From NCBI RefSeq assembly GCF_010093125.1, contig NZ_NMZQ01000028.1, positions 1 to 32,015 on the forward strand: 32,015 nucleotides of DNA, written 5' to 3'. How positions within the stretch are numbered: the stretch's first letter is position 1; each line of letters opens with the position of its first letter. This document shows positions 8,739-17,291 of the stretch, in pieces. The DNA is from Veillonella sp. R32. GTDB lineage: Bacteria > Bacillota > Negativicutes > Veillonellales > Veillonellaceae. The notes beneath the pieces were generated by a model. That model ran no database searches. It was not told the DNA's origin and was given only the letters and a program-made list of their open reading frames with translations. A program made the translations under genes and the position numbers.

Positions 8739-10255
8739 AATGCCTCGGCTACATAATCAGCTTGTATAGTAGTTGACTCCTTTAAATCAGCAATTGTCCT
8801 AGCAACGCGTAAAATCTTGTCATAACTGCGTATGCTCACTTGCAATCGCTGGAATACTTGGGCCAACATAGCTTCTGCCATACTACTTAATTCGCAAGTA
8901 GCTATTAATTGAGCGTGTGTTAATTCACTGTTTAACACGGTTTCAATAATTCCTTTTTGTTGTAAGCGCCAAGCCTGAAATTGTCTAGCTTGAATAACTC
9001 GCTCACGTATAGTAGCAGACGTTTCCTGTTTTGTATGACCACAAAATTCCTCATACTTTGGCCGAGCCACTTCTATTACCATATCTAGCCGATCTAACAA
9101 GGGCCCCGATAAACGACGCCTATAATTTTCCCGTTGCCACGGTGTGCAAGTACAGATATGCCCATCACCGCTATGATACCAGCCACAGGGACATGGATTC
9201 ATAGCCATTAGTAAAATAAAACGACAAGGAAAGGCATAATTCCCACGTGCTCTAGCAATATGAATAAGCCCTTCTTCTAAAGGTTGACGCAAGACTTCTA
9301 GGACCGAACGTGAAAACTCAGGGGCTTCATCTAGGAATAAAACACCACCATGACTTAAAGTTAATTCCCCTGGTTTAGGCACAGAACCGCCACCAGCCAT
9401 ACCGGCTAGTGTTATAGTATGATGAGGACTACGAAACGGTCTATGCTGAACTAAACCAGTAGCAGGTAACAATCCAGCTACGCTATAAATTTGACTAATC
9501 GTCAATTGTTCTTCGTCTGTCAAGGGCGGTAAAATGGAGGGCATAGCACGAGCTAACATCGTTTTACCAGCACCAGGTGACCCAGATAATAACACATGAT
9601 GACCACCAGCCGCTGCAATCTCTAATGCTTTTTTAGCAATTACTTGCCCTTGTACGTCTTTAAAATCTGGCAAGGCCCTGCTAGCTTCATTACTTACAAC
9701 CCCTTTGACAGCAAACGCTCTAGGCACTCGACCCGTTACCATATTCACTAAATCCGCCAAGGTGTTAGCAATAACAACTTCACCGTCAAAGCCACTTTTT
9801 ATTTCACACCCCATGCTAGGCGCCGTATATAAGGTAGTCACCCCTTTGGCACGTGCGCCCATAGCCATAGCAAGGCCTCCGTTAACACCTTTTATATACC
9901 CTTCTAAGGATAATTCTCCTATAAACAAAGATTCTTCTATGAAACGCTGGGCTTCTACTTTTTTTAGCTTAAAAGCATGGGCTGCCAATAAAATGCCCAT
10001 AGCCATGGCTAAATCTAAGCCAGAACCATCTTTACGAATATCGGCTGGTGCTAAATTGATAACAATACGCCTCATAGGAAATTCAAAGCCTGCGTTGCGA
10101 ATAGCTGCCCGTACCCTTTCTTTGGCTTCACGCACAGCCGCTGTGGGTAAACCTACAATCTCAAAGCAAGGCAAACCAGCGGCAATATCTACTTCTACAG
10201 TAATAATTTCACTATCCAATCCCATAAGGACTATGCCCTTAGTCTTCGCATACAT
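8720..10255 (-). CDS. comM: ComM/YifB-family Mg-chelatase-like AAA+ ATPase
   Basis: A 511-residue protein with an N-terminal Lon-protease-like S5 fold domain (about 1-170), an AAA+ domain with Walker A GSPGAGKTMLARA (about 220-232) and Walker B GGVLFLDEAPEF, and a C-terminal Mg_chelatase_C domain. A cysteine cluster (NPCPCGWYHSGDGHICTC) inside the ATPase domain may bind metal, as is usual in the family. In Haemophilus and Vibrio, ComM is a hexameric helicase that extends branch migration of transforming DNA. The ATG at 10255 has GAGGGG 7 bases upstream. It sits between yraN and dprA in the same operon. Confidence 0.95.
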   Translation of the reverse strand: MYAKTKGIVLMGLDSEIITVEVDIAAGLPCFEIVGLPTAAVREAKERVRAAIRNAGFEFPMRRIVINLAPADIRKDGSGLDLAMAMGILLAAHAFKLKKVEAQRFIEESLFIGELSLEGYIKGVNGGLAMAMGARAKGVTTLYTAPSMGCEIKSGFDGEVVIANTLADLVNMVTGRVPRAFAVKGVVSNEASRALPDFKDVQGQVIAKKALEIAAAGGHHVLLSGSPGAGKTMLARAMPSILPPLTDEEQLTISQIYSVAGLLPATGLVQHRPFRSPHHTITLAGMAGGGSVPKPGELTLSHGGVLFLDEAPEFSRSVLEVLRQPLEEGLIHIARARGNYAFPCRFILLMAMNPCPCGWYHSGDGHICTCTPWQRENYRRRLSGPLLDRLDMVIEVARPKYEEFCGHTKQETSATIRERVIQARQFQAWRLQQKGIIETVLNSELTHAQLIATCELSSMAEAMLAQVFQRLQVSIRSYDKILRVARTIADLKESTTIQADYVAEALSYRMN

Positions 10256-10272
10256 CCTAACACCCCTCTTAT

Positions 10273-10626
10273 TTAAAAACAGCCTTTTAAATGACGTATA
10301 TGTTGCACTGTATCAGCCACTACATACACTTCTACTACATCAAAACGAACGAACTCATGACTAACTTCATTTTGTGCCATATAAAGAGTCATACTTTGTC
10401 TAATGTGACGCTGTTTAGCAGAATTAACAGCTTCGCAAGGTAAACCATATTGCTGACTACGTCTTGTCTTTACTTCTATAGCAACTAAAGTAGATCCATC
10501 TTTCATAATAATATCAATTTCCCCGCACCGCGTACGAATATTACGTCCTAGCAATACATAATCTTGTTCTAATAAATAGGCTACTGCTACATCTTCCCCA
10601 AACTGTCCCAATTCTAAATTTGTCAC
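10273..10626 (-). CDS. YraN family (UPF0102) nuclease-like protein
   Basis: A 117-residue protein of the YraN/UPF0102 family, related to archaeal Holliday-junction resolvases. The nuclease-like core shows Glu near the start (LGQFGEDVAVAYL), then RCGEIDIIMKDG, VAIEVKTRRS and the QRHIRQ segment; the D/E-x-K spacing is intact. The biochemical function is not established. The start is GTG at 10626 with AGGGG 8 bases upstream. It is the first gene of the yraN-comM-dprA-topA-trmFO-hslV-hslU run and precedes comM by 17 bases. Confidence 0.9.
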   Translation of the reverse strand: MTNLELGQFGEDVAVAYLLEQDYVLLGRNIRTRCGEIDIIMKDGSTLVAIEVKTRRSQQYGLPCEAVNSAKQRHIRQSMTLYMAQNEVSHEFVRFDVVEVYVVADTVQHIRHLKGCF

Positions 10627-10784
10627 CCTATACGCCCCTATCCAATAAATGTGTAAATATACCTTTTCAAGTATTTACGATAGCAGTTTCATTTCATTAT
10701 GTAAAGTCAATACAATTCAATAAATCATGTTAACATCAGCTCATTAAGCTTTATTAACTTGACAAATAGAATTTATTGGTTCTA

Positions 10785-10814
10785 ATTTAATTTGTATTTT
10801 TATACAAATTAAAT
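10785..10814. other. Perfect AT-rich inverted repeat
   Basis: Arms ATTTAATTTGTAT (10785-10797) and ATACAAATTAAAT (10802-10814) pair without mismatch around a TTTT loop. Neither side continues in a U-run, so it is not a standard intrinsic terminator. It could be an operator for a dimeric regulator or a cruciform-prone site upstream of yraN. No known regulator motif is assigned. Confidence 0.6.
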
Positions 10815-10828
10815 AGTAATTCGTTCAA

Positions 10829-10905
10829 CTATGCCCCTAAAAAACTTATTTAATTATCCCCTAAAAATACCTCTAATTATACCTCTAATTATGCCTCTAA
10901 AAAAT
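10829..10905. repeat. 12-base degenerate tandem repeat
   Basis: About five copies of a unit like ATACCTCTAATT or ATCCCCTAAAAA, most spaced by 12 bases. The three central copies differ by only one or two bases. It is non-coding and lies between the rnhB terminator and the yraN promoter region. Confidence 0.6.
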
Positions 10906-10920
10906 ACTTAATTAACAATA

Positions 10921-10949
10921 TAAAAAACCAGCCCTACCGGACTGGTTCA
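10921..10949 (-). terminator. Terminator after rnhB
   Basis: On the minus strand AACCAG and CTGGTT arms enclose TCCGGTAGGG, and the hairpin is followed directly by TTTTTT. It lies just beyond the rnhB stop and ends the rbgA-rnhB transcript, so the yraN operon needs its own promoter. Confidence 0.85.
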
Positions 10950-10956
10950 TAGTTCC

Positions 10957-11766
10957 TTATTTATTTGTGTCTGGATAGGTAAAGCCTACCATGCTTTTAA
11001 TAGGTTCAAAACTTTTACGATGAAGCGGTGTTATGCCTTGTTGCTCTAAAGCTTCTCGATGAAGCGGTGTATAATACCCCTTATGAATAGCAAAGCCATA
11101 CCCCGGATACTCCGCTTCTAAAGACTCCATATAGCGATCCCGTGTTACCTTAGCAATAATTGAGGCCGCTGCAATAGAGGCACTTTTCATATCCCCTTTA
11201 ACTAATGACTCTACAGGAATGGCTAACTCTGGCAAAGGCATCGCATCCACTAGCACAGCTTTAGCCGGCACTTTTAACGTACGAATAGCTTCATACATGG
11301 CCTCTCGTGTGGCACGATAAATATTAAGCTCATCAATCTTTTCAGGGCTATAGGAAATACAGCTAACCGCCACTGCTTGTGCCATAATTTCCTCATAAAT
11401 AAGCTCTCGTTTATGAGGTGCAATTTTCTTAGAGTCATTAAGGCCCTCAATATGCGTATGAGGCGGTAAAATAACGGCAGCCACAGTAACAGGCCCAGCA
11501 ATAGGACCTCGCCCTACTTCATCAACACCTGCCACTTCATAAATACCTTCTTCATAAAAGCTAGACTCATACGTATATAAAGCTTCTAACCGTTGTGCTT
11601 CCAGCAATTTTTTCTTCTGACGCATTACATAAGCCGCTGCTAATTTGCGAACCGATGAACGGCTATCTTCTTGAGCCCATAAGAGCGCATCAAATTCAAA
11701 TTGATTGGATTCTAACAAGGCTTTTATATCTTTTACTTTTAATTGATCAAACTCATTTTTCGTCAT
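10957..11766 (-). CDS. rnhB: Ribonuclease HII
   Basis: Cleaves RNA in RNA/DNA hybrids and starts removal of single misincorporated ribonucleotides. The 269-residue protein has a helical N-terminal extension of about 70 residues, as in Bacillus RNase HII. The catalytic domain follows: GVDEVGRGPIAGP (first acidic residues), LNDSKK, VDAMP, and the KGDMKSASIAAASIIAKVTRD block with its DxxS. The ATG at 11766 overlaps the end of rbgA by 14 bases. An upstream in-frame TTG (11784) is possible but less likely; GAGG lies 12 bases before the ATG, a somewhat long spacing. Confidence 0.95.
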   Translation of the reverse strand: MTKNEFDQLKVKDIKALLESNQFEFDALLWAQEDSRSSVRKLAAAYVMRQKKKLLEAQRLEALYTYESSFYEEGIYEVAGVDEVGRGPIAGPVTVAAVILPPHTHIEGLNDSKKIAPHKRELIYEEIMAQAVAVSCISYSPEKIDELNIYRATREAMYEAIRTLKVPAKAVLVDAMPLPELAIPVESLVKGDMKSASIAAASIIAKVTRDRYMESLEAEYPGYGFAIHKGYYTPLHREALEQQGITPLHRKSFEPIKSMVGFTYPDTNK

Positions 11767-12673
11767 GCTCAGTGGTATCCTCAATTACAATAGGTTCTTC
11801 CTCGACCCCATCTAAGGTTAAATTTCCTAATTTTTGATTGCGATAATCAGCCAATACAATGCGACGAGCCTTATCTAAATCAACAAGGCCACCGCTGACT
11901 AAACAACCACGACGACGTCCAATGGACTCTAATAATTGTTCCGTATCAGCTAATTCTTCTGGTTTCAATTTATAGCGTTCTGCCAATAAATCAGGATTAA
12001 CTTCCTTCACTTGACGCAATAATTGTTTCATTACGGACTCTAAATCGTAAACATCATCTGATATAGCCCCCGTCATAGCTAAACGTGCTGCTGCTCGTTG
12101 ATCTTCCAATTTAGGCCATAAAACCCCAGGCGTATCTAATAATTCTAAGTTTTTACCAATCTTAACCCATTGTTGACCGCGCGTATGACCTGGTTTATCA
12201 GCCGTACGAGTTGCTGCCGCACCGGCTAATTTATTAATGAGCGTCGATTTACCCACATTAGGAATCCCTAAAATAATAGTACGTACTGATCGACTACGAA
12301 TCCCTTTCTTCAACCATTTGTCAATAATAGGTTGAGACAAACGCTCTACTGCTTTTACTAATTGCTTGTTGCCCTTGCCAGATTTAGAGTCAATCGCTAA
12401 CACTGTAGCACCTTGCGCGGTAAAATACTCAGTCCAAGCTTTCGTTGCTTTAGGATCAGCTAAGTCTGCTTTATTTAATACAATAATATGAGGCTTCTCA
12501 CCAACCACCTCACTGATTACTGGATTGGCACTACTCCTAGGAATACGAGCATCCAATAATTCAATGACCACGTCAACTTTCTTCACATATTCCTTAATCA
12601 TGCGCGTTGCCTTAGCCATATGACCAGGGAACCAATGTACTACTGGAAATATATCTTGTTTCGTATCTGCCAT
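11753..12673 (-). CDS. rbgA: RbgA/YlqF ribosome biogenesis GTPase
   Basis: A 306-residue circularly permuted GTPase needed for a late step of 50S subunit assembly. The permuted order is visible: the G4 motif NKADL (about residue 65) comes before G1 GIPNVGKSTLIN (about 135) and G3 DTPGVLWP. The N-terminus holds HWFPGHMAKA, the family hallmark. The C-terminal RNA-binding domain has GRRRGCLVSGG and ends in an acidic tail. I chose the ATG at 12673 because TAGGAGG is 7 bases upstream; an in-frame ATG at 12691 lies before that site. It sits between rplS and rnhB as in Bacillus. Confidence 0.95.
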   Translation of the reverse strand: MADTKQDIFPVVHWFPGHMAKATRMIKEYVKKVDVVIELLDARIPRSSANPVISEVVGEKPHIIVLNKADLADPKATKAWTEYFTAQGATVLAIDSKSGKGNKQLVKAVERLSQPIIDKWLKKGIRSRSVRTIILGIPNVGKSTLINKLAGAAATRTADKPGHTRGQQWVKIGKNLELLDTPGVLWPKLEDQRAAARLAMTGAISDDVYDLESVMKQLLRQVKEVNPDLLAERYKLKPEELADTEQLLESIGRRRGCLVSGGLVDLDKARRIVLADYRNQKLGNLTLDGVEEEPIVIEDTTEHDEK

Positions 12674-12774
12674 GCTTGCGCCTCCTATCATTTGACTTTG
12701 CCCAATTCATATACATACAAATTGAGCACCTATATTACTTATATATTGGTAGTCTAATTATATGTACTCTATTA

Positions 12775-12803
12775 ATTATAGAATTTAACTTTAAAAATCA
12801 AAA
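12775..12803 (-). promoter_or_regulatory. Candidate promoter of rbgA-rnhB
   Basis: The minus strand carries a perfect -10 TATAAT (12775-12780). Upstream are TTGATT at a short 15-base spacing and TTTTGA at 17 bases, so the -35 is uncertain. It is the best -10 between the rplS terminator and rbgA and would give a leader of about 95 bases. Confidence 0.45.
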
Positions 12804-12875
12804 ATTTATATATTTTTAGGTTAAAAATAAAAATTATGCAATTCGTGTATTTTGTTACAAAAATTAATTTAAAAC

Positions 12876-12934
12876 CCTTCTTACCGCCATTCTTAACGTT
12901 ATTCTTACCCTTATTCTTACCCTAATTCTTACTG
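12876..12934. repeat. Five-copy 12-base degenerate repeat
   Basis: Successive copies of a unit centred on ATTCTTACC (for example TTATTCTTACCC twice in a row, flanked by CCATTCTTAACG and TAATTCTTACTG). It is non-coding. The period of about 12 bases matches that of the unrelated repeat near 10860. Confidence 0.6.
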
Positions 12935-13025
12935 CTATATTAAAAACAAAATAATAACTAATTGAGTAATTAACTGGTAAAATTTTACCTGCCTACTAAC
13001 ACCCATCATACTTTCATTATAGCAA

Positions 13026-13054
13026 AAAATAAAGGGCTGCCATAGGCAGCCCTC
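13026..13054 (-). terminator. Terminator after rplS
   Basis: A 9-bp perfect stem AGGGCTGCC / GGCAGCCCT around a 3-base loop, followed on the minus strand by TTTATTTTTTG. It lies just past the rplS stop and isolates rplS from rbgA. Confidence 0.9.
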
Positions 13055-13065
13055 TATCTTTGTAA

Positions 13066-13407
13066 TTAGCGTTTTTCGCGAATACGCGCAGCTTTACCAG
13101 TGAGATTACGTAAGTAGTACAATTTAGCACGACGAACAACACCACGACGCATAACTTCGATTTTAGCCAAACGTGGGCTGTGAAGTGGGAATGTACGTTC
13201 TACACCCACACCAGAAGCAATACGACGAACAGTGAAAGTTTCACGAACGCTACCACCCTGACGGTTGATAACCAAGCCTTCAAAAACCTGGATACGTTCA
13301 CGGCTACCTTCGACAACCTTTACGTGTACACGAACGGTGTCACCAGCGCGGAATGCAGGAATGTCTGCACGAAGTTGTTCTTGCTCAAGTACGTTAATAA
13401 TGTTCAC
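13066..13407 (-). CDS. rplS: 50S ribosomal protein L19
   Basis: A 113-residue large-subunit protein at the subunit interface. It shows the family sequence: [54 protein letters not shown], and the basic [18 protein letters not shown]. The start is GTG at 13407, with AAGGAGG 8 bases upstream; this gives the normal L19 N-terminus. An upstream in-frame ATG at 13443 would add 12 residues ([12 protein letters not shown]) that encode the ribosome binding site itself, so it is rejected. It is transcribed alone from its own promoter. Confidence 0.97.
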   Translation of the reverse strand: MNIINVLEQEQLRADIPAFRAGDTVRVHVKVVEGSRERIQVFEGLVINRQGGSVRETFTVRRIASGVGVERTFPLHSPRLAKIEVMRRGVVRRAKLYYLRNLTGKAARIREKR

Positions 13408-13481
13408 TTTTATTTCCTCCTTATTGTAGACATTCTTACCCATACCTCATAGGCAGCGGACTATCTCAAATTAACGTTACT

Positions 13482-13511
13482 ATTTTAGCACATCCTATGC
13501 CATAATAGCAA
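13482..13511 (-). promoter_or_regulatory. Promoter of rplS
   Basis: On the minus strand TTGCTA (13506-13511) and TAAAAT (13482-13487) are spaced by 18 bases, a good sigma-A promoter in the gap after glyS. The transcript would have a leader of about 65-70 bases with a GC-richer element containing ATAGTCCGC, also present in the glyQ leader. Confidence 0.65.
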
Positions 13512-13526
13512 GTGTTATTTTCATTT

Positions 13527-15578
13527 TTATTTTAAAGCGCTAATATTACCAATAACAGCCATTACTTCATACGCCAAACGTACTAATTGTAAACGATTAG
13601 CTTTCACCGCTGGATCTTCAGCCATAACCATAACAGCTTCAAAGAAATTATTAATAGCTGGTACTAACGTTTCTGGTAAAGATACTACTTTAGCATAATC
13701 CTTAGCTTCTAACGCAGTCTGTGACGCTTCATAAGCATTAATAGCCGCTTTGAATAACGCTGTTTCAGCTTCATCTTCAAATAATACTTCATCTACTGCT
13801 GTATAGTTTGTATCTTTTACAAGATTGTACATACGTGTAAAAGCCTGTACTAATTCAACATTTTCATCAATGCGATGATTCATAATGGCTTTGGCAAGGC
13901 CATCCGCCTTAGCCACGGTTACATCAGCATTAGATAAAACTAATTCAATCACATCATGTGGAATTTGACGATCTAAGTAAATATTTTTCAAGCGAAGAAT
14001 AAAGAAGTTAGTCAATTGTGCCACGATTTCATCATGTTTAGCCTCTGCTACCCCAAGTAAGGCTAAATCTTTACGCCATAAAGGTTCTAAGGACACATCA
14101 AGAGCACTTTCACTAAGAGTATTAAGAACACCAATCGTTTGACGACGAAGGGCAAATGGATCTTGCGAACCTGTTGGAATTAATCCACGACTAAAGGTAG
14201 CTACAATATTATCTACTTTGTCAATAATACTCAACACTTTACCAGCTGGTGTTTTTGGTAGCATATCGCCAGCAAAACGCGGTAAATATTGTTCAAAAAT
14301 GGCTTCCGCTACTTCGGCCGATTCCCCATCAAGCAATGCATATTCTTTACCAATGACCCCTTGTAATTCGGTAAATTCGGTCACCATGCCAGTTGTTAAA
14401 TCAGTCTTGGCAAGCACGGTTGCCCGTTCAAGTTCAACCATAGCATCTTCGCCAAGGCCACAAGCCTCGCCAAATTCTTCACCCAATGCCAATAAACGTT
14501 CTGTTTTATCTGCTAAATTGCCAAGGCCTTCTTGGAATACAATTTTCGTTAAGCCTTCCGAACGATCAGCTAAGGATTTTTTACGGTCTTCATTAAAGAA
14601 GAACTTAGCATCATCAAGACGAGCACGTAATACTCGTTCATTACCAGCCGCCACCACGTCAAGACTCTTAGCATCCCCATTACGAACGGTCAAGAACATA
14701 GGCAATAATTTGCCTTCTTTTGTTACTAATGGGAAATAACGCTGATGGTCTTTCATTGGCGTTATAACAGCGGCATCAGGTAAGTTCAAATAACTTTCAT
14801 CAAAAGTACCACAAAGAGCTGTTGGATATTCTACTAAGTACAATACTTCTTCTAGTAAATCTTCATCCCATACAATGGTAGCTTCTTTAGTAGCAGCCAA
14901 TTCTTTTAATTGTTTAGTAATCATGTCACGACGAACATCTTGATCAACAATGACAAAGTTAGCTTCTAAATTTTTAATATAATCGGCTGGATGCTGTACC
15001 AATACGCCTCGTTCCCCTAAGAAACGATGACCACGACTGAAATTAGAAGATCGCACACCTGCAAATTCTACAGGAATTACTTCCGTATCTAATAAGGCTA
15101 AAATCCAACGAACAGGACGAATGAATTTATCATCTAAATTGCCCCAATGCATGGATTTAGGAAAACTCAAATCATGAATTAGTTGAGGCAATATTTCTGT
15201 AAAAATATCCATCGCTGCTACGCCAGCCGTTTTAGTTTCCCCGTAAATATAGCCATCTTCTACTACTAAATCAGCTACATCAAGGCCTTTACCACGAGCA
15301 AAGCCTATAGCTGCTTTAGTCGGATTGCCATCACCATCAAAGGCGATACTAGCAGAAGGACCCTTATGACGTTCGCTCAATTCTTCGGACATATCCGCCA
15401 CACCATCTACTAACAAAGTAATACGACGTGGTGTACCTAAGGTGCGTAAGTTAGCATAGGTTAAATGATGATCTGCTAGTTTATTCTCTGCTAAAGTTTT
15501 AAGCTGGGCTAAAATGCCTGGCATAGCGCCGGCAGGAATTTCTTCAGCGCCAATTTCAAATAATACATCTTTTGCCAT
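13527..15578 (-). CDS. glyS: Glycyl-tRNA synthetase beta subunit
   Basis: The 683-residue tRNA-binding subunit of the bacterial alpha2beta2 glycyl-tRNA synthetase, of normal length. The N-terminus has LFEIGAEEIPAG, then LGTPRRITLLVDG and SFPKSMHWG; the HD-like middle and the C-terminal anticodon-binding domain (FEAVMVMAEDPAVKANRLQL) are intact. It begins 2 bases after glyQ, with AAAGGAGA upstream of the ATG, so the two subunits are made in step. Confidence 0.97.
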   Translation of the reverse strand: MAKDVLFEIGAEEIPAGAMPGILAQLKTLAENKLADHHLTYANLRTLGTPRRITLLVDGVADMSEELSERHKGPSASIAFDGDGNPTKAAIGFARGKGLDVADLVVEDGYIYGETKTAGVAAMDIFTEILPQLIHDLSFPKSMHWGNLDDKFIRPVRWILALLDTEVIPVEFAGVRSSNFSRGHRFLGERGVLVQHPADYIKNLEANFVIVDQDVRRDMITKQLKELAATKEATIVWDEDLLEEVLYLVEYPTALCGTFDESYLNLPDAAVITPMKDHQRYFPLVTKEGKLLPMFLTVRNGDAKSLDVVAAGNERVLRARLDDAKFFFNEDRKKSLADRSEGLTKIVFQEGLGNLADKTERLLALGEEFGEACGLGEDAMVELERATVLAKTDLTTGMVTEFTELQGVIGKEYALLDGESAEVAEAIFEQYLPRFAGDMLPKTPAGKVLSIIDKVDNIVATFSRGLIPTGSQDPFALRRQTIGVLNTLSESALDVSLEPLWRKDLALLGVAEAKHDEIVAQLTNFFILRLKNIYLDRQIPHDVIELVLSNADVTVAKADGLAKAIMNHRIDENVELVQAFTRMYNLVKDTNYTAVDEVLFEDEAETALFKAAINAYEASQTALEAKDYAKVVSLPETLVPAINNFFEAVMVMAEDPAVKANRLQLVRLAYEVMAVIGNISALK

Positions 15579-15579
15579 A

Positions 15580-16455
15580 TTACTTATCTCCTTTCAACAG
15601 AGGGAATCCTAATTCTTCACGTTTTGCCAAATATGCTTGCGCACAAATACGCGCTAAATTACGTACACGGCCAATGAAGGCGGTACGTTCACTAATACTA
15701 ATGGCCCCACGGGAATCTAATAAGTTAAATGTATGAGAGCATTTTAAAACATAATCATAGGCTGGTAAAATATACCCTTCACCACAAATGCGTTTTGCTT
15801 CTTTTTCATACATATCAAATAAAGTAAATAACATATCAGTGTCAGCTAACTCAAAGTTATACGCAGACTGTTCTACTTCATTTAAATGCCAAATATCACC
15901 ATAAGTAATAGTGTCATTCCATTTCAAATCGTACACATTTTCTACACCTTGAATGTACATAGCTAATCGTTCTAAGCCATACGTAATTTCAACAGACACA
16001 GGTTTTACATCAATACTCCCTACTTGTTGGAAATAAGTAAACTGAGTAACTTCCATACCATCAAGCCATACTTCCCAACCAAGGCCCCAAGCACCTAACG
16101 TTGGCGATTCCCAGTTGTCTTCTACAAAACGAATGTCATGGTCTTCTGGATGAATACCCAAGGTTTCTAAACTTTTCAAATATAATTCTTGAATATTATC
16201 TGGGGATGGTTTAATAATAACTTGAAATTGATGATGTTGAAATAAACGGTTTGGATTGTCCCCATAACGGCCATCAGCAGGACGACGAGACGGTTCTACA
16301 TAACAAACGGCCCAAGGTTCTGGCCCAATTGCATGTAAAAAGGTCGCTGGATTCATCGTACCAGCCCCTTTTTCAATATCATATGGCTGTTGCAAAATAC
16401 AGCCTTGCTCTGCCCAAAATTTTTGGAGATTCAAAATTATCTCTTGAAATGTCAT
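15580..16455 (-). CDS. glyQ: Glycyl-tRNA synthetase alpha subunit
   Basis: The 291-residue class II catalytic subunit that activates glycine. The sequence is highly conserved: [67 protein letters not shown] and [16 protein letters not shown] prefer the ATG at 16455, 7 bases after AGGAGG; the ATG two codons earlier (16461) is only 1 base from it. It is first in the glyQS operon. Confidence 0.97.
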   Translation of the reverse strand: MTFQEIILNLQKFWAEQGCILQQPYDIEKGAGTMNPATFLHAIGPEPWAVCYVEPSRRPADGRYGDNPNRLFQHHQFQVIIKPSPDNIQELYLKSLETLGIHPEDHDIRFVEDNWESPTLGAWGLGWEVWLDGMEVTQFTYFQQVGSIDVKPVSVEITYGLERLAMYIQGVENVYDLKWNDTITYGDIWHLNEVEQSAYNFELADTDMLFTLFDMYEKEAKRICGEGYILPAYDYVLKCSHTFNLLDSRGAISISERTAFIGRVRNLARICAQAYLAKREELGFPLLKGDK

Positions 16456-16502
16456 GTCCATTCCTCCTAAACTATTATCCGTTGCGGACTATAACTTATG
16501 TT

Positions 16503-16531
16503 ACAATACCAAGTCCCGTTTATATTGTCAA
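16503..16531 (-). promoter_or_regulatory. Promoter of glyQS
   Basis: On the minus strand a perfect -35 TTGACA (16526-16531) is followed after 17 bases by TATTGT (16503-16508). The leader is only about 40 bases and holds a small TCCG-CAA-CGGA hairpin (about 16477-16490). There is no room for a T-box riboswitch, so this synthetase operon is not T-box controlled here. Confidence 0.75.
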
Positions 16532-16574
16532 CTAAAAAACGTCAAGAACCAAGAATTCTCTATTCTAACTTTTC

Positions 16575-17291
16575 TTAAAACGCTTTAGCTTGCATGTCAC
16601 GTAAAAAACGTAACGAACTTAATTCTTGCCCTAATTGTACCGTAGCATAGGCAAATAAACCGCGTTCTAATTCCAACCACAAAGAACGAGGCAATTGCAC
16701 GACTAACTGCGGATCCCAATTATAGTTTAAAACCTCACCTAATGCCGCCTGTGCTTGCCTAGACAGGTTAAATCCCGTACTACCAGTAAACTCAGCTACA
16801 AAACGGTCTACCCCATGAGCTTGTTTATACGCCTTAGGCGCCGGCACAAAGCCAGCTATGCTCAATAATTGCCAGCCTAATAAAATGACCGCTAATGGCA
16901 CAGGTTTAGTCTGGATAAGCTTAGAAAAGCGCTCTACCAACTCATATAAACCCAAATCTAATTCTTCCTGAGCAAACGCAGTACTAATTAATTCGCCTCC
17001 AAACGAAGCATAGCAAATACTATCTAAGTCACTTTCAATGGCCCGTATTAAATATACGCCATCGATTTGCTGCAAATCATAATATTCACCATTAGGACTG
17101 AGCGTAATATATACTTTACTAAAAGGTTGTAAATAGCCTACATTCTTTAAAGTTTGCCACCGTCGTTGCGGTATAGAACAACTAATAAGGCCTCTTTGTT
17201 TCGTCAAAAGCGTAACAATTGAATAGGTTTTACGCTTTCGACGATAGAGTACAATGGCTTCACAATTAATGGTTAATCTGGGCTCGCTCAT
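16575..17291 (-). CDS. recO: RecO, recombination mediator protein
   Basis: A 238-residue protein with an N-terminal OB fold (CEAIVLYRRKRKTYSIVTLLT, then RGLISCSIPQ) and a helical C-terminal domain. With RecF and RecR it helps load RecA on single-stranded DNA coated by SSB. The zinc-binding cysteine cluster found in some RecO proteins is absent here, as in E. coli RecO. Sequence conservation is low, as is usual, and the call leans partly on context: era, then a CorC-type gene, then recO. Its ATG overlaps the preceding gene by 4 bases. Confidence 0.85.
   Translation of the reverse strand: MSEPRLTINCEAIVLYRRKRKTYSIVTLLTKQRGLISCSIPQRRWQTLKNVGYLQPFSKVYITLSPNGEYYDLQQIDGVYLIRAIESDLDSICYASFGGELISTAFAQEELDLGLYELVERFSKLIQTKPVPLAVILLGWQLLSIAGFVPAPKAYKQAHGVDRFVAEFTGSTGFNLSRQAQAALGEVLNYNWDPQLVVQLPRSLWLELERGLFAYATVQLGQELSSLRFLRDMQAKAF

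Larger units (their letters stand above)
10627..10920. other. AT-rich gap between rnhB and yraN
   Basis: About 300 bases without a gene. It must hold the promoter of the yraN operon on the minus strand; candidate -35-like TTGACT and -10-like TAATGA elements occur around 10690-10730, but no single pairing is convincing. It also holds a perfect AT-rich hairpin (10785-10814) and a 12-base degenerate tandem repeat (about 10829-10905). No RNA gene is recognisable. Confidence 0.5.
12674..13020. other. AT-rich gap between rplS and rbgA
   Basis: About 350 bases with no gene. It contains the rbgA promoter candidate near 12775, AT-rich sequence to about 12870, a five-copy 12-base repeat (about 12876-12934), and then plain AT-rich sequence up to the rplS terminator. 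I see no structured RNA. Confidence 0.5.

Noticed and set aside
9705-10364. Plus-strand open frame of 219 codons over comM and yraN
   Set aside because: It lies opposite well conserved comM sequence, crosses a gene boundary, and has no recognisable domain or start signal.
12225-12265. Near-identical DNA in rbgA (about 12230-12262) and era (about 19462-19493), considered as a repeat
   Set aside because: Both encode the GTPase motif NVGKSTLIN; the similarity is explained by protein conservation and shared codon use.
16462-16574. Possible T-box riboswitch before glyQ
   Set aside because: The leader after the promoter is only about 40 bases, with no specifier loop, T-box sequence or terminator.
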